Shown one piece after another: positions 11,747-23,227 of a stretch of 64,000 nt of DNA (positions are counted from its first letter, which is position 1; every line of letters starts with the position of its first letter). The stretch covers positions 230,648-294,647 of the forward strand of contig JAPDRN010000033.1 of the NCBI GenBank assembly GCA_030247855.1, written 5' to 3'. A program made the position numbers and the translations under genes. A model generated the notes under the pieces. That model was not told the origin of the DNA. It searched no databases and saw only the letters and a program-made list of their open reading frames with translations. The DNA is from Knufia peltigerae (Eukaryota > Ascomycota > Eurotiomycetes > Chaetothyriales > Trichomeriaceae).

Positions 11747-12325
11747 TAGTCATACGCCGTGTACTCGCGGAAAGTATCACGTGCGACTGTTCTAGCCCTT
11801 CCAGATAGCATTTGGAATCCCACACATTCATTTCAGCTGGGCTAGATGGGCACCGGGCACGGCCCAAAGCCAGGGTGGGCCAGTCCTGTGGCTCCGAAAA
11901 TCGGCACAGCCTACAAGGACCTGTAGGCTTGGAGATCGCTGTTTCGGGTCACTTAGCGAGATTCCCCGATGCCAACGGCGCCAAGTAAATTCTTCGTTGC
12001 ATCTCGTAAAGGATATATGAGCATCTGCTGAGATCTAGGTCTTTGGTAAACACATGTTGCCGACAGTCCCCGAACTGAAAATTAGACCTCTCTTCCCCGC
12101 AAACGGGCATGGTGACTCTAGCCTTTGACATTCAGACTCTTCTTCGCATGGTTATACAAGGGAGTGAGGAAGACCATGCGCCTCTCTGTCTATATATAAA
12201 CTGCTCGCAGTTGCGATTGCAGTTGGCTTGATCCATTTTGCGTGCCATCTTTATTATTGGGATAGAGTCTCCTTTGGCTCATACTGTGATATTGGCCGCA
12301 TCATACCAACGACTTCTCAATAGCA
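11747..12325. promoter_or_regulatory. Intergenic region and promoter of the quinate-type transporter
   Basis: A clear TATA box, TATATATAAA at 12191-12200, lies about 126 bp before the transporter start codon. The rest is the 3' flank of regulator 1, with no other gene visible. Confidence 0.6.
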
Positions 12326-14365
12326 ATGACAATCTACAGCGTCTTACGACATATCGTCAGAAACGATGCAATACGTGTCGATCCTCCTGAAGTGTACAAC
12401 TGGCGTGTTCTAGCACTTACTGCCTCGGTATGTCTACCAACACGTTCTCAATATGGAGTTAATGTGCCGATTGCTTGCTTTCGATGCCCTACTGTCATAC
12501 TGCCGAATATTCATTGACCAGATGGTATAGGCATGCTTTGCAGGCACAATGTTTGGAATGGACGCGGGGATTATCGGTGGAGTCCTAGCGATGCCCGGCT
12601 TTAAGAAGTACTTTACTACCCTTCGATCCAAATGTTGCTCATTCTGAACTATCAGGGAATTTGGACTTGACGCCCTCTCCGCTAGCGCCGCCGCCAACCT
12701 TTCCGGCAACCTCGTCACTACTATGCAAGCAGGAGCAATTGCTGGTGCATTGGTATCTAGTCCACTGGCAGAGAAAAAAGGGAGAAAGCCAGCGCTGCTT
12801 GCAGTCGCTGTTACTGGTATCGTCGGCGGAATTATGCAAGCACTATCGTTTGGACATTTACCCGTGTTTTACATTGGTCGGTGGGTAACGACCTTTGACT
12901 TCTTAAACTCATCAACAAAGCTGATATTAATATGATGACAGCTTTATCGAGGGTCTTGGACTTGGTGCAGGAACTATGCTTGCCCCGACATACGTCTCAG
13001 AGATCTCACCTCGCGCTATCAGAGGTTTCCTCGTTGGCTTCTTCCAGCTATTACTGGATACGGGTGGCATGATTGCTTACTTCGTCAATTATGGTTCACT
13101 GCTACATTTCAAGGTATCTAAATGACCAGCCTACTGGTGCAGAGACTCGTCGCTAACGATATCCATTTTGTCGGTAGGGCAAAGCTACATGGATGGTGCC
13201 ACTAATGCTGCAGTCGCTCGCTCCAGCGCTGCTTCTCACTACAATGCTCATGTGCCCAGAGTCACCGCGCTGGCTTGCCTCTCAAGACAACTGGGAGAAG
13301 GCAGCAAGCGTCTTGTCTAATGTGCGACGCCTTCCACCCCAACATTCATATGTTGAACAAGAGCTGCTCGAATTGAGAGTACAACTGGAGAACGAGAATC
13401 GCATTAGGGGTAATACAGGCTTCTGGGCAATGCAAAAGGAATGCTGGACACAGTCAGCTAACAGGAAACGTGCTCTCTTAACCATCGTCATCCTTGTTTT
13501 CAATCAATGGTCAGGTGTAGGTCTTCATCGTCTCTCTATTGGAATTTTCCCCTCCTAAATCAGTTCAGACTGACACTTCACCCAGACAGGAGCTATCAAC
13601 TACTACGCGCCAACCATCTTTAAGAGCTTGGGATTGTCCGCAACCACTACTGCTCTCTTCGCGCAAGGTGTTTACGGGATAGTCAAAACTGTTGCAGCGT
13701 TAATATTCGCCTTCTTCCTTGCTGATTCTCTGGGTCGTCGAATTTCCTTTATGTGGAGTGGAGCTGTGCAAGCATTCTGCATGCTCTACGTTGGATTCGT
13801 GAGGAGTCTGCCCAATATATGCTAGTTCCCCTGCTAACAGATCCAGTATGTTCGATATGGGCCCCATGTGACCGCCGATCAAACTCCGCCGCCGGCTGGG
13901 ATAGCCGCTTTAGCCATGATATATATCTTTGCGGCGGCCTTCAACTCAGGCTGGGGTCCTGTAGCTTGGGTTTACGTGTCGGAGATTCCGAGCAACCGAC
14001 TCCGGGCGTATAATGTTGCATTGGCATCATTCACTCACTGGGTCAACAATCTTGCTGTTTCTAAGGCCACCCCGGTGATGCTTCTTTCGACTCCATACAA
14101 GGCTTATTTCATCTTTGGCACGATCAACGTTGTCATGGCAGTCGCGGCATTTTGGGTACCTGAAACCAAAGGGGTAAGCCCTTGCTATCGCATTAGCCTT
14201 TTGATTAATTCTGACTGTACGCAGATATCTCTCGAGCGTATGGACGAACTGTTCGGTGTTATGGATATGTCAAATATTGAAGATGTCGGTATTGCAGCAC
14301 GGCAAGAAAGTAAGGTTGAAGGGACGCTAGAATTGCATGAAAACGTGCAGACAAGTAAGGTTTGA
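12326..14365 (+). CDS. MFS sugar transporter, quinate-permease-like
   Basis: Spliced protein of 531 aa. It has seven introns: 12428-12530, 12608-12655, 12881-12941, 13114-13177, 13517-13585, 13799-13846 and 14174-14224. The coding length is 1596 nt. Twelve membrane spans can be counted. Signature motifs of the sugar porter family (Sugar_tr, PF00083) are present: FGMDAGIIGGVL in TM1, EKKGRKPAL in loop 2-3, FIEGLGLGAG with PTYVSEISPRAIRG in TM4, CPESPRWL before the central loop, DSLGRR, and VPETKGISLERMDELFG at the end. The NAxxIRVDPPEVYNWRV opening and overall layout resemble quinate permeases of Aspergillus and Neurospora; a hexose or other polyol substrate is equally possible. It follows regulator 1 in tandem and has its own TATA box. 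No quinate dehydrogenase or dehydroquinase is present in the window. Confidence 0.9.
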
Positions 14366-15739
14366 ATTTTTAATCAAACTTTCAGCCGCAAATAGATTGA
14401 TACCTATTTTGTTGGCTATACTATGAATACAAAATTTGTTCAAATGGCATCTTGATTTCGAAGGTTTCATTGATATTTTACTTACAGCAACGAAGAGATG
14501 AAGAAAGACAGATTGCCGGAAGAGACGAAAGAAATCCTTATTGCGGACACACTGCAACCAAGTCCAAGCCTCGAGCTAGATGAGGACACCACTATCCATG
14601 CAGAAGATGAATTTATAGCGTAGGAGGAGGAAGAGGAGGAAGAGGAGGAAGAGGAGGAAGAGGAGGAAGAGGAGGAAGAGGAGGAGGACAGTATCTCTTG
14701 GAGCCACGAGGACTATGTGAAAACGAACATCGGGGGAGTCACCGACGACTGACTTCTACGTGAGGGTCCGGAAGGGCTACACTAGGGGTCAAACCACAAT
14801 GAGACAGCTGATGAACCCGAATACCAACGAGCTCGAAACGGAAAAGGATGAAATGGACAGAAATATAGCAGAACAGAAACTCTGATAATGATGCACGGCA
14901 ATCACTGCTAGAAAATATAAGACCTGAGTATTCCCCTATGAGACGACGAAGACAAGCTATCAAAGCAATCTGCTCCGAAAAAGCAACGCTATGCATTGTG
15001 GTAATCGAATGCAGATCGATCGCCGGGACGGATGAACTTCGTTGAGCTAGAGAAGTGAGTGTGTGTTGAGAAGCAAGGATGGACCGGATCCTGATATGGA
15101 GGCACAGCGAGACTACAAGCTGCTCACGTCAGCCATGGCAACACGCCTGGGAAGGCTGCTGATCCTGCTAATTGGGGAAGCACAAGTGGTAGGAATACCA
15201 GCAAGCTACACCTACCGTATACTCGACATGTCGAACCCGAGAGCAGATTACCGCTCCCTTACCCCTCGCTCATAGTGGCTACTGCTGGTATCAACATCCA
15301 TCGTTGAATTCGTGGCGGGAAGCACAGGTCGATACGCCTGGGTAGGCTTGGAATTTGGTTTGTCATGTTAGCAGAGTGTTTAGGAAGTTTATAGGTTTCG
15401 TCTCAACGGTCAAAAGACACAGAACTGGTGACAGCCAGAGAGAATCTAAGGGTACAGTAGTTCTTCTTACCCCAACTCTTAGTCTGGACTATCACAGAGA
15501 GACGATAGACTGTTCTAGAGGCTACAGCTAGAGCGAGGCCCAAGTATTACAGTTCAGAGGCAGCCAACAACAGTAAAGCAGAGCGCTTTATATCACCACA
15601 CTCCAAGTGTAGCACTTTGCCAAAATCAAAGCCAAAGAAGCCATGAGTGCTGCAGTCCAGGGGTAGCTTACTGTACAGTACAGTGTTTCTCCTCACCCGA
15701 CCTTCAGCCAAAGGTCAAGTGCTACAGTCCCTAAAGCAC
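14366..15739. other. Intergenic region with decayed acidic reading frame
   Basis: 1.4 kb between two convergent transporter genes. From the ATG at about 14495 a frame encodes an acidic peptide, stops at TAG (14621), and continues in frame through a long poly-Glu run to a stop near 14750. This looks like a broken low-complexity gene or transposon-derived sequence. Fragments to 15640 have short open frames but no domain that I recognise. Confidence 0.35.
14623..14688. repeat. 9-nt purine microsatellite-like tandem repeat (GGAGGAAGA)
   Basis: About seven copies of a purine-only GGAGGAAGA unit. Read on the plus strand it encodes uninterrupted glutamate. The strong strand asymmetry could favour triplex formation or slippage. 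Confidence 0.85.
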
Positions 15740-17847
15740 CTAGCCCCTTTCCGCTGCAGTCTCAACGTGCATTCCACCGGCTCCCTTCTGGTCCAGTGCC
15801 ACAGCAGTCGTCTCGTCAACATGGGCAACCTCGTCTCCAAAGATGTGTCCAATCTCCTCCAGGCTCAACTTTTTGGTCTGGGTAAATCATCGTCAGTATT
15901 TCCCTCCCCTTTCCCGCAGTAGGTCGTGCCACGAAGAGAGGATTCGTAGTGGCTTACCTCGGGGAAGTAAAAGTACATAAAGACCACCATGACGAACGTC
16001 ACCGAGATAAAGACCAAGTAGTATCGCCATCCGATATTGGCAAAGCCAGCAGGAGCACTAATCAACGCCAGTGTGAGCAGAAGAATCGAGACAGAAATAT
16101 AATGGACAACGACCAGGTCCGGCTTACCCTTGCAAGATGGCTAGCGAGGAGAGAAACAGGCCTGAGATGGACAATGACAGGCCTTTTGCCCTGACCGGGG
16201 TCGGCCAAATCTCCGACGCGTAGATGTATGTGGTTGCATCGCTGTGGAGAGGCTCCTTGTTAGCTGCCAGGGTCATGAAAAATAGGCATGCGCAAAGTTG
16301 GGTTACCCCGAGGTGTGCTGTATTGGCTTACATGAAGCTTGCATAGAAACCGACAAACAGAAAAAGAAAAAAAACCGCGGCGTTGGTGGCTGCACGATTT
16401 TCACCCTTTTCGAGCACGGCTAGCGTGATTACCTCCCCTACGATACACATGATGCAGCCGGAAATTCCGATCACTGTCACACAGTAGTGGTGTCAATCTC
16501 TGCGCCAAGGTCGGAGCCCATGGTAAACCGGTGCCGATGGGTACGTACACAACATTCTCACCCGACCAACCTTGTCCACGACAAGGCCATTGAACCAATT
16601 GCCAAAAGGGGAAAATGTGATCCAACCACAACTCAGGAGAAGCTGCTCGAGCGTATTGAAGCCCAAGCTTTTGTATAGCTGTGAACCGTAATCTGTATTG
16701 GCAGGTCAGAAGAGATTTAGTCTTCCCACGGACGTGAACCACGAAACGTACTGTAGATGATCTGAGTGCTTGTGACCTGAGGAGCAACCATAGTGACGAA
16801 ACCGACAATGAGACGCTTGCGATAGTGTGGGAGACGGAAGAGGTCCCAGAAGGACAGATGCTGTTGCTTCTCGAAGATGATTTGTTCGCGGAGAATGGCA
16901 AAATCAGCCCTCAACGCCGCTTCATCGTTCAAGAATGCATCGGACGACTCGGCGCGGACGCGTTTGAAGGACTCATAGGCCTCTTCATACCGGTCCTGGT
17001 CCAGCACTATTTCCACTGGGTTAGCCTGGAATACAGAGGGTGGCGCGATTTTTGTTTTTTGACACGAATGAGAAAGAACATACACCACCTAGGTGTCTCG
17101 GGCAGGAAAAGAACGCCAGCAGAAAGCACCGCAGGCCAAACGGCTTGGATGGCAAGTGGGAGTCTCCATTGCGCCCCGCCGGCGTCGACAAAGTAAAAAC
17201 CCAGCCCCACCCAGCTGGCGGCCGAATAACCAACGCACAGCATCACGCCATGCATGGCGACGAGGAAGCCTCGAATCTTGGGTGGAGCGATCTCGCTCTG
17301 GTAAAGAGGAACCAGTGTGACAAGAGCGCCTAGAAGAAAGATGAAAGCAAAGGTGCGTTAGTTTCTTCCATCCTGAACGCCAAATGCCATATGCCCGAAA
17401 CCCGAAATGAAGAGCGCTACTCACCGATGCCGACGCCCGTGAGGAACCGTGAAAAGATGTACATGCCAATGTTCACACTGCCAGCCTGGAGAGCGCCACC
17501 GACGGTGGTAACCAGGCCCGCATAAAACAGTGCCTTCCGTCGACCTAACAGGTCGGCCGACTGGAGACAGGACAAGGTGCCAAAGAAGCCGCCGGTTTGG
17601 AAAAGGCCAAAGATAGCCCCGATGAGGTCGGTGGCATTGGACCGACTGTCGAGGTCGAAATAGTCGATGAATGAGGGTTGGGCTAAGGTGGTACTGATGA
17701 TGGAGGCACAGTATCCGTACGTCGTGCTCCCTAAGGCGACGAACATGACAATCTGTGTTAAGAGTTAGTAACACGATACTTTCAATCGGTTGTAATTGTC
17801 GAGAAAGAGCCCACCAGCAGCCGAAGGGTGGAGGCTGAAAGAGCCAT
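15740..17847 (-). CDS. MFS sugar (hexose/polyol) transporter
   Basis: Spliced protein of 502 aa from nine exons: 17847-17815, 17752-17425, 17329-17084, 17015-16752, 16692-16549, 16473-16332, 16241-16128, 16057-15958 and 15877-15740. The total is 1509 nt. Sugar_tr features are YGYCASIISTTL in TM1, SADLLGRRKA in loop 2-3, PLYQSEIAPPKIRG after TM4, LPETPRWLEIVL at the start of the central loop, DKVGRVRMLLIG, YIYASEIWPTPVRAKG, and FPETKKLSLEEIGHIFGDE before a short acidic tail. All eight junctions were chosen because they rebuild these motifs. It is expected in the plasma membrane as a sugar/H+ symporter or facilitator. It faces the quinate-type transporter tail to tail and is divergent from the SDR gene (about 1.4 kb apart). 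It is a different subfamily from the 12326 transporter, so not a recent tandem duplicate. Confidence 0.88.
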
Positions 17848-19243
17848 TCTGATTCGACGGTGGTTGTTTTCCTGCTGGTGGTCCAGTCGAGCTCAGTCAT
17901 CAATGTAAGAAAAGAAGGTTTCGAAATCCGTTACTTGAGGGATTTTGCGGTGTACATGGCTAAGCTATATAATTTTCCGCGTGGAACTCATCCGTGCCCA
18001 CTGAATCGCCAAGATGAATAACTTGGAGCATGACAAGGGGAATATACGTCGCTCCTGCCGCCAAATAGGACTTTTGTGAGTCTCGGCCAGAGCCAGGAGA
18101 GTTAGGATAAGTCATTTTAGAGGGGTTGGGGCATAGGACTGGGGAAGATTGGGGATGCGGCTCACTTTTGCGCAAGTATCAGATCGAGTCGATTCTTAGG
18201 CCTTTGTCTAAGCGAGGTTGCGCAAGCGAGGTTGGTGTCTCTTGGGTAATAGAATCTGCACCGACTGCCAGGGGAATGCCATTAGCAAGGGTGGTATGCG
18301 CCACACTTGGAGAAGAAAGTCTTGTGTAGGTATATGGTAGAACCTGACCGTTTAATGATGAAGAAACGAGGGCACTTTTACAAAAACGTCTTGATCTAGA
18401 GGTGCTCCAATATTCGTTCCCCAATCAATGTATGTAAAGTTATCGAATGATCGAGGGTAACACGCCAACTACCCTCGATCATTATGCACTCCAAGGTTCC
18501 AAGAATCGAAACGGCAGAAAGGAAAGACTAGTTTACCAGTTTCTCCAGCAATAATCACCATTCGAAATCTTCCACCCCACGTGCCTTCTCTGACGACGCT
18601 GGTATGCCTTGTCCTTGGTGTTATTACTGATTGCTTTGCTGAGTTCGTGGTGAGTCTGGCCATTGTCGATGTCTCGGGAAAATAGAACGAATGGATATAT
18701 GTTATATTGGATGAGGGTTAACTTGGGCCGGTGTTATGGTCGAGATATGCTCTCGCAGAAAAGGACTAGTCGCAGTTAATTTTGAAAGATTCTCGAGTGT
18801 ACGGAGTACAGCCCCTTCGATATCTGGTTGCTTAAAAAGTGGGACATAAACCTTTGATGACTGAGCATTTGGGCTCTTGGACTCAGGATCAAGGATCCGA
18901 GGGTATTTCATTACTCCGCATTGACTCCCCCGCAGACTCCGCCCCCATAACAATCCGGACCGGGGCAAAGCTGATGCCCTGGCCTTGTGCTGCGTGCGCC
19001 AAAGTACTCTTGGCCTTGTCTGAAAGAGCTCCCCTCAGACGGATTCCCATGAAGCGAGCCATTAGTGACAAGAATGAGAATTGTTCTCTTTTCTCCAAAG
19101 TTCTCCAAACTTGGTTGTACTGTTGTGTTGTATCAACCGCGTTTCATGTGTCCAAATCGATGACTGATTTTCCCATCTTGTTAGAGACCAAAGAAGAGAA
19201 CCAACGGAGAGCAAGGTCAAAATTTACTAACACAACAATCACA
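17848..19243. other. Divergent intergenic region, sugar transporter / SDR
   Basis: 1.4 kb without a supported gene. It carries the promoters of both flanking genes and an unusually strong inverted repeat at 18446-18483, listed separately. Confidence 0.45.
18446..18483. repeat. Perfect 14-bp inverted repeat (hairpin)
   Basis: AATGATCGAGGGTA at 18446-18459 and its exact reverse complement TACCCTCGATCATT at 18470-18483 are separated by 10 nt. It lies between divergent genes, so it is not in the place of a normal 3'-end signal of either. It may be a protein-binding site, or a fragment or footprint of a small inverted-repeat element. Confidence 0.85.
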
Positions 19244-20279
19244 ATGGACTTTCCAGTCAAAGGCAAGAATGCGATCGTCACAGGTGGCGCATCCGGTGAG
19301 TTTATGGTTCTGAACCGAAGCAATATTGTGTAGACCATGTCGAAGCTGATTTCTAGTTGGTGAGTAGGTATAAATCTTGCTTTTGTGAAGCTTCTCATTG
19401 GCCAGGGGGCAAATGTGGTTGTAGGAGATCTTCAAGAGTCTGCCGCGCTACAGGAGCTGGAAAAGCAACCGCGATCGAGTAAATTGTTGTTCCAGAAGAC
19501 GGATGTGTCCAAGTGGGATGAGCTGGAGGCGCTTTTTACGCGCGCAAAGACAGCATTAGGCCCGTTGGATCTGGTCTGCAATGGCGCCGGCGTATTTGAA
19601 CCAGTATGGCTGGTCACCAAATCATTTCCGTAAGATGCTGAGTAACAAGAGGCATGCTAACTTCGGTCGCTCGTCGTAGGCGTGGTCTAACTTTTGGACC
19701 GACACAGAAACCGACAATTACAAATCTTTAGACATCAATCTTACAGCAGTTATAAAGGGAACGCGGCTAGCTATCAGAGATCAAATCACTCGGTCCAAGG
19801 GCCGCAAAGCCGGAGGGACTGTGGGAGTTATTCTCAACATTTCGTCACTCGCTGCACAACGTATGCTTTTCAACCAGCCTATTTATAGCGCCACCAAGGC
19901 TGGAGTCTCAGCAATCGTGAGATCTCTGGGTCCGCTCCACGAGGAGTTCGGTATCAAGGTGGTGGCGGTTGCGCCAGGGATGGTCTATACGCCGTTGTGG
20001 TCGGATAACCCCGAGAAGCTGAAGGCGGCCGACAAAAAGGACGTCTGGATCACCCCCGAAGAGCAGGCAGAGGTCATGCTACAATTGGTCGAGGATGGGG
20101 CATATGAAGGTGGTACAGTTTTGGAAACGCTCAAAGGCTTCACTCGGAGAGTATACATTGACAGCCCGCTCCCCGAGGGCCCTGGATCTACAATCTCCAA
20201 CCTTGATGCGATTACCAACGACACCATAGCGCTATTGGAGAGAGAGAGAAAAAACGACCACGCGAAAATTGATATGTAA
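19244..20279 (+). CDS. Short-chain dehydrogenase/reductase (15-PGDH-like)
   Basis: Spliced protein of 295 aa from exons 19244-19295, 19368-19603 and 19680-20279 (888 nt). The Rossmann motif is TGGASGIN, with Asn where classical SDRs have the third glycine. Asp in VVVGDLQE suggests NAD preference. The NGAG motif, the catalytic Ser in LNISSLAA, and YSATK (Tyr and Lys) are all present, so the enzyme should be active. It resembles fungal homologues of 15-hydroxyprostaglandin dehydrogenase; the true substrate is likely some secondary alcohol. A C-terminal extension of about 40 residues ends in a charged helix. It is bordered downstream by a decayed LINE. Confidence 0.88.
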
Positions 20280-20499
20280 CTGCGGAGAGAGTCTCAATGC
20301 CACGAGTAGATAGAACAGAGAACAGATGACACCACAGAACCCACACGAAGCTTACTCGCCAAGTATGTATTATAACAGGAGTAGACGGGGAAGCATTTGG
20401 TGCACTGCGGGCATGTCTGTAACGCAACAACAACAACCTCGAACTCAGAGGTCTTCCCTGCGCGCAGAGACTCTTTCAAGGCTCGCGCTATGATTCTCG

Positions 20500-22340
20500 C
20501 AACTCTTCTGCGATCTCTGTCGACGTGATATTTCGCTCGCGACCATTCGTTGACAGTCGCCGCTTAGTCGCCCTTGTTGCCTGACTTCTGTACGGGCCTC
20601 CACGACATTCACGGAGTGTCAAGTTGATCGAGTAGCTAGATCTTTAGGGTACAGTCATTGATCTCGGTGAGCACGCAATAGCCCTATTATTTTTGCAAAG
20701 CTCTTCTTGATTGTCTGACTGTCCATCTACTTTCTACTCCCTTTTCTGAAGGAGGAAGAGGCACGATGGTCTACTGAAAGGAACAAGCCACCGTGGAGAA
20801 ATGCAACGGAAGGGGGGAACATAAGCCAGGTTAGGAAGAAATTGCAACGCGAGAAGGGTTGCTGGCAGAAATCCTCCCACGGTTCTCTTGCGAGACATGG
20901 ACGGCCTAGATGTGGGAGACGACACTAGGTAACGCGAAACGAGACGGATACGAACAGTGTGCGACAGATGTTTTGAGAAACGCGTGCGTGGCGCTTACGG
21001 GTCGGATTGCGAGCAAGTTGACGCGGCGCAGCTGATCGGAACCCGACATTTAATGAAGGGGATTATCGAGTGGTCGCAGCCCAATCCGGACAGAGGGGAT
21101 CGTCTGCGAACTACTTGTAGGTGGTTATAACTCAATGTTAAGGAACTAGACCGTTGGTTGCAGCGACTCGACACGTGATGAAAGGGACCCTCACAGCCGC
21201 AACCCAACAGCGATGAAGAGAATTAACCGCTGATGAAACTGAGCGTCCACGAGAGATAGTTTGGAGCCGGGCATGCGGGAAATATACGGGTCGGAGTTGT
21301 GACGAAGCGGATTGTGTAGCAGTGAGGACCGTTGATGTATGCTTAAGGGGTATACAGACTTTCATCTAGTTAGAGGAGAGGTCTGGTCCGTCTCACTCTA
21401 CGAAAGCGTAGACCAGCGAGCAACGAGGGAAACAAGGAATATATCTGGATAGGCGGATACAGCACAATACTACATGATTCCTTGGGTCAGCGAGACCCTC
21501 GGATCCAAAACGTCGATCAACACCCATCCCATGGCGGACTGGTGGCTCTGTATGAGACCTGCCGCGTGGTGAATCAACACTGGCCTGAATCAGGACACAG
21601 ACCCCAGAACACCGGTGGGCATCCTCAGCAGAAGCCGCTTGGCACTGGAGGGAGCTGCGAAACCACGGCAAGAGTAAGGGCAATAGATTGTCCGAAGAAT
21701 GTACAAGTTGCTTGGTGGTCTCGCCATATCGTGGAAGCCACGGGTGGTCGTCCGATGGACCCTAAGCGAATCCGCGACCCGCCGTAGTGAACTGACGCAT
21801 GACCTGGCTCCGAGAGCAGCGGACTTAAATTGACAGATACCGTCAGGGACGAAGTTGAAATCGGACACTAGAAGGTAGACGAAAGGAACCCATGATGAGC
21901 GGAAGAAACAATTCGAGGAGCGCTCAGGTGGCCGGTATACGAAACAGCTCAATTGAGCTCTCCCGGGAGAGCACACGCGCGCTCTATGATAGCCTCACCG
22001 TGGCGAATCGCAGACGTTGGCTTAACTCCGAACGGGGGAGAACCGACTCAACAGCAACCTTTACCGAATCAAAGCGGTGGACTCGGAACAGTGTGCATGG
22101 TGCCGCCAGCTCCAGACGGTGAGACACTTTCTGACGGGGTGCACGCGGTGGACCTTGCAGCGCCAATGATATCTTTAGGCAATCATAGAGCGGTGGAAGG
22201 ATCTGTTATTTCTTCTGGGAGAGTGTACAATTCAAAGAGTGGACGACGGAACGCTCAAGAAATGGAGAGGCAAACATGAAAACAGACAGAGCAACCATCT
22301 GTTTAGCGACAACCATCGGTCGATGAAGCTCGATCCTGAA
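20500..22340 (+). mobile_element. Degenerate LINE retrotransposon (Tad1-like), 3' end recognisable
   Basis: The supported part is 22026-22136, which reads LRTGENRLNSNLYRIK ... DSEQCAWCRQLQTVRHFLTGC. This is the conserved segment after the RNase H domain of fungal Tad1-type LINEs: an LRTG block followed by a C-x2-C-x7-H-x4-C zinc knuckle. In-frame stops precede and follow it (TAA at 22023, TGA after 22158) and no long frame survives. Upstream to about 20500 the composition is G+C-rich with scattered short frames on the same strand, which fits the body of the element, but I could not place reverse-transcriptase motifs with confidence. The left boundary is a guess. No poly(A) tail or target duplication was found. 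Confidence 0.6.
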
Positions 22341-23227
22341 CAGTGTCAGGATCCTGATCATGTGACTAGCAATAGGCAGCACTAGTCCTATTCGGGGAAC
22401 TGCCTCGGCCTGCGTGCACACCTAACACTGCACTGTGGCCTCAACACCTAGTTTATTTAGCCCTCCTCCGTACTGAATTCTATCATTTCGAACGCATAGT
22501 CGTGGCACAAAGGAGAAAATCCGATTTTGAAAAGTGAACGAGCCCACACTCGACAGTTCCTGTGCCGATGAAGGAACAGGAACACTCAAGCAGAATAGGC
22601 TTGAGGGCGAATTGTGTAGCTCGCAAGGGGGTCACAGCAGCCGCGGGGTCGTATGCCGCCGAAGAATCAACAGCAAGAAGTACCATGAACCCGGACGTTC
22701 GCTCACAGCCATGTAGAATTAGCTAGTCCCTCTTGGGCTTAGTCCGCCTGGGCATATGAAAAGCAATCAATCAGTCAATCAATCAAACCTTTCCACTTGT
22801 ATGGCCTCGAGATCTAAAGACTTGTACAGTCTTATGGAGCTGTGTCGGCCCTGCAAACCAAAGGTGCAGGAGAAGCTCACTCTTAAAGCAGCTCATGTAA
22901 TGATCTACTCTCACTGTTGTTGCATCGCGCCTGGGTCTCACGAATCGTTACATCAGTGATAACCTGTCGACCAATCGTATTCGGTTTTCCGTGCTATCTT
23001 TCGCTTATCTTATCTCGACACCTAGTCATACAACTGACTGTTGATAGGGAGATTCAAAGCGAATTTTGCGCGTGGGACGGCTTGCTGATTATCACGCGAA
23101 CCAGATTCAACAAGAGACTGAGGGCCATTGCACCGGCCACGGCATGTTTTCGACCTACAAGGACGTTTGGTTCTCGACACGATTCTGATGTCTAACGAGT
23201 TTCTGCAAAGTCGATGCCAGGTTGGGA
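22341..23227. other. Intergenic region upstream of regulator 2
   Basis: No gene is seen. It contains a short palindrome, TCAGGATCCTGA, at 22346-22357 and a small TCAATCAATC run near 22770. The last few hundred bases should include the promoter of the Zn2Cys6 gene that starts at 23228. Confidence 0.4.

Noticed and set aside
16474..16548. Apparent frame break in the central part of the sugar transporter
   Set aside because: An intron with donor GTACGT at 16548 joins DKVGRVRMLL to IGISGCIM in frame; no mutation needs to be assumed.
21393..21976. Minus-strand frames of 96 and 128 codons within the LINE region
   Set aside because: They lie antisense to the decayed element and show no domain; best explained as shadows.
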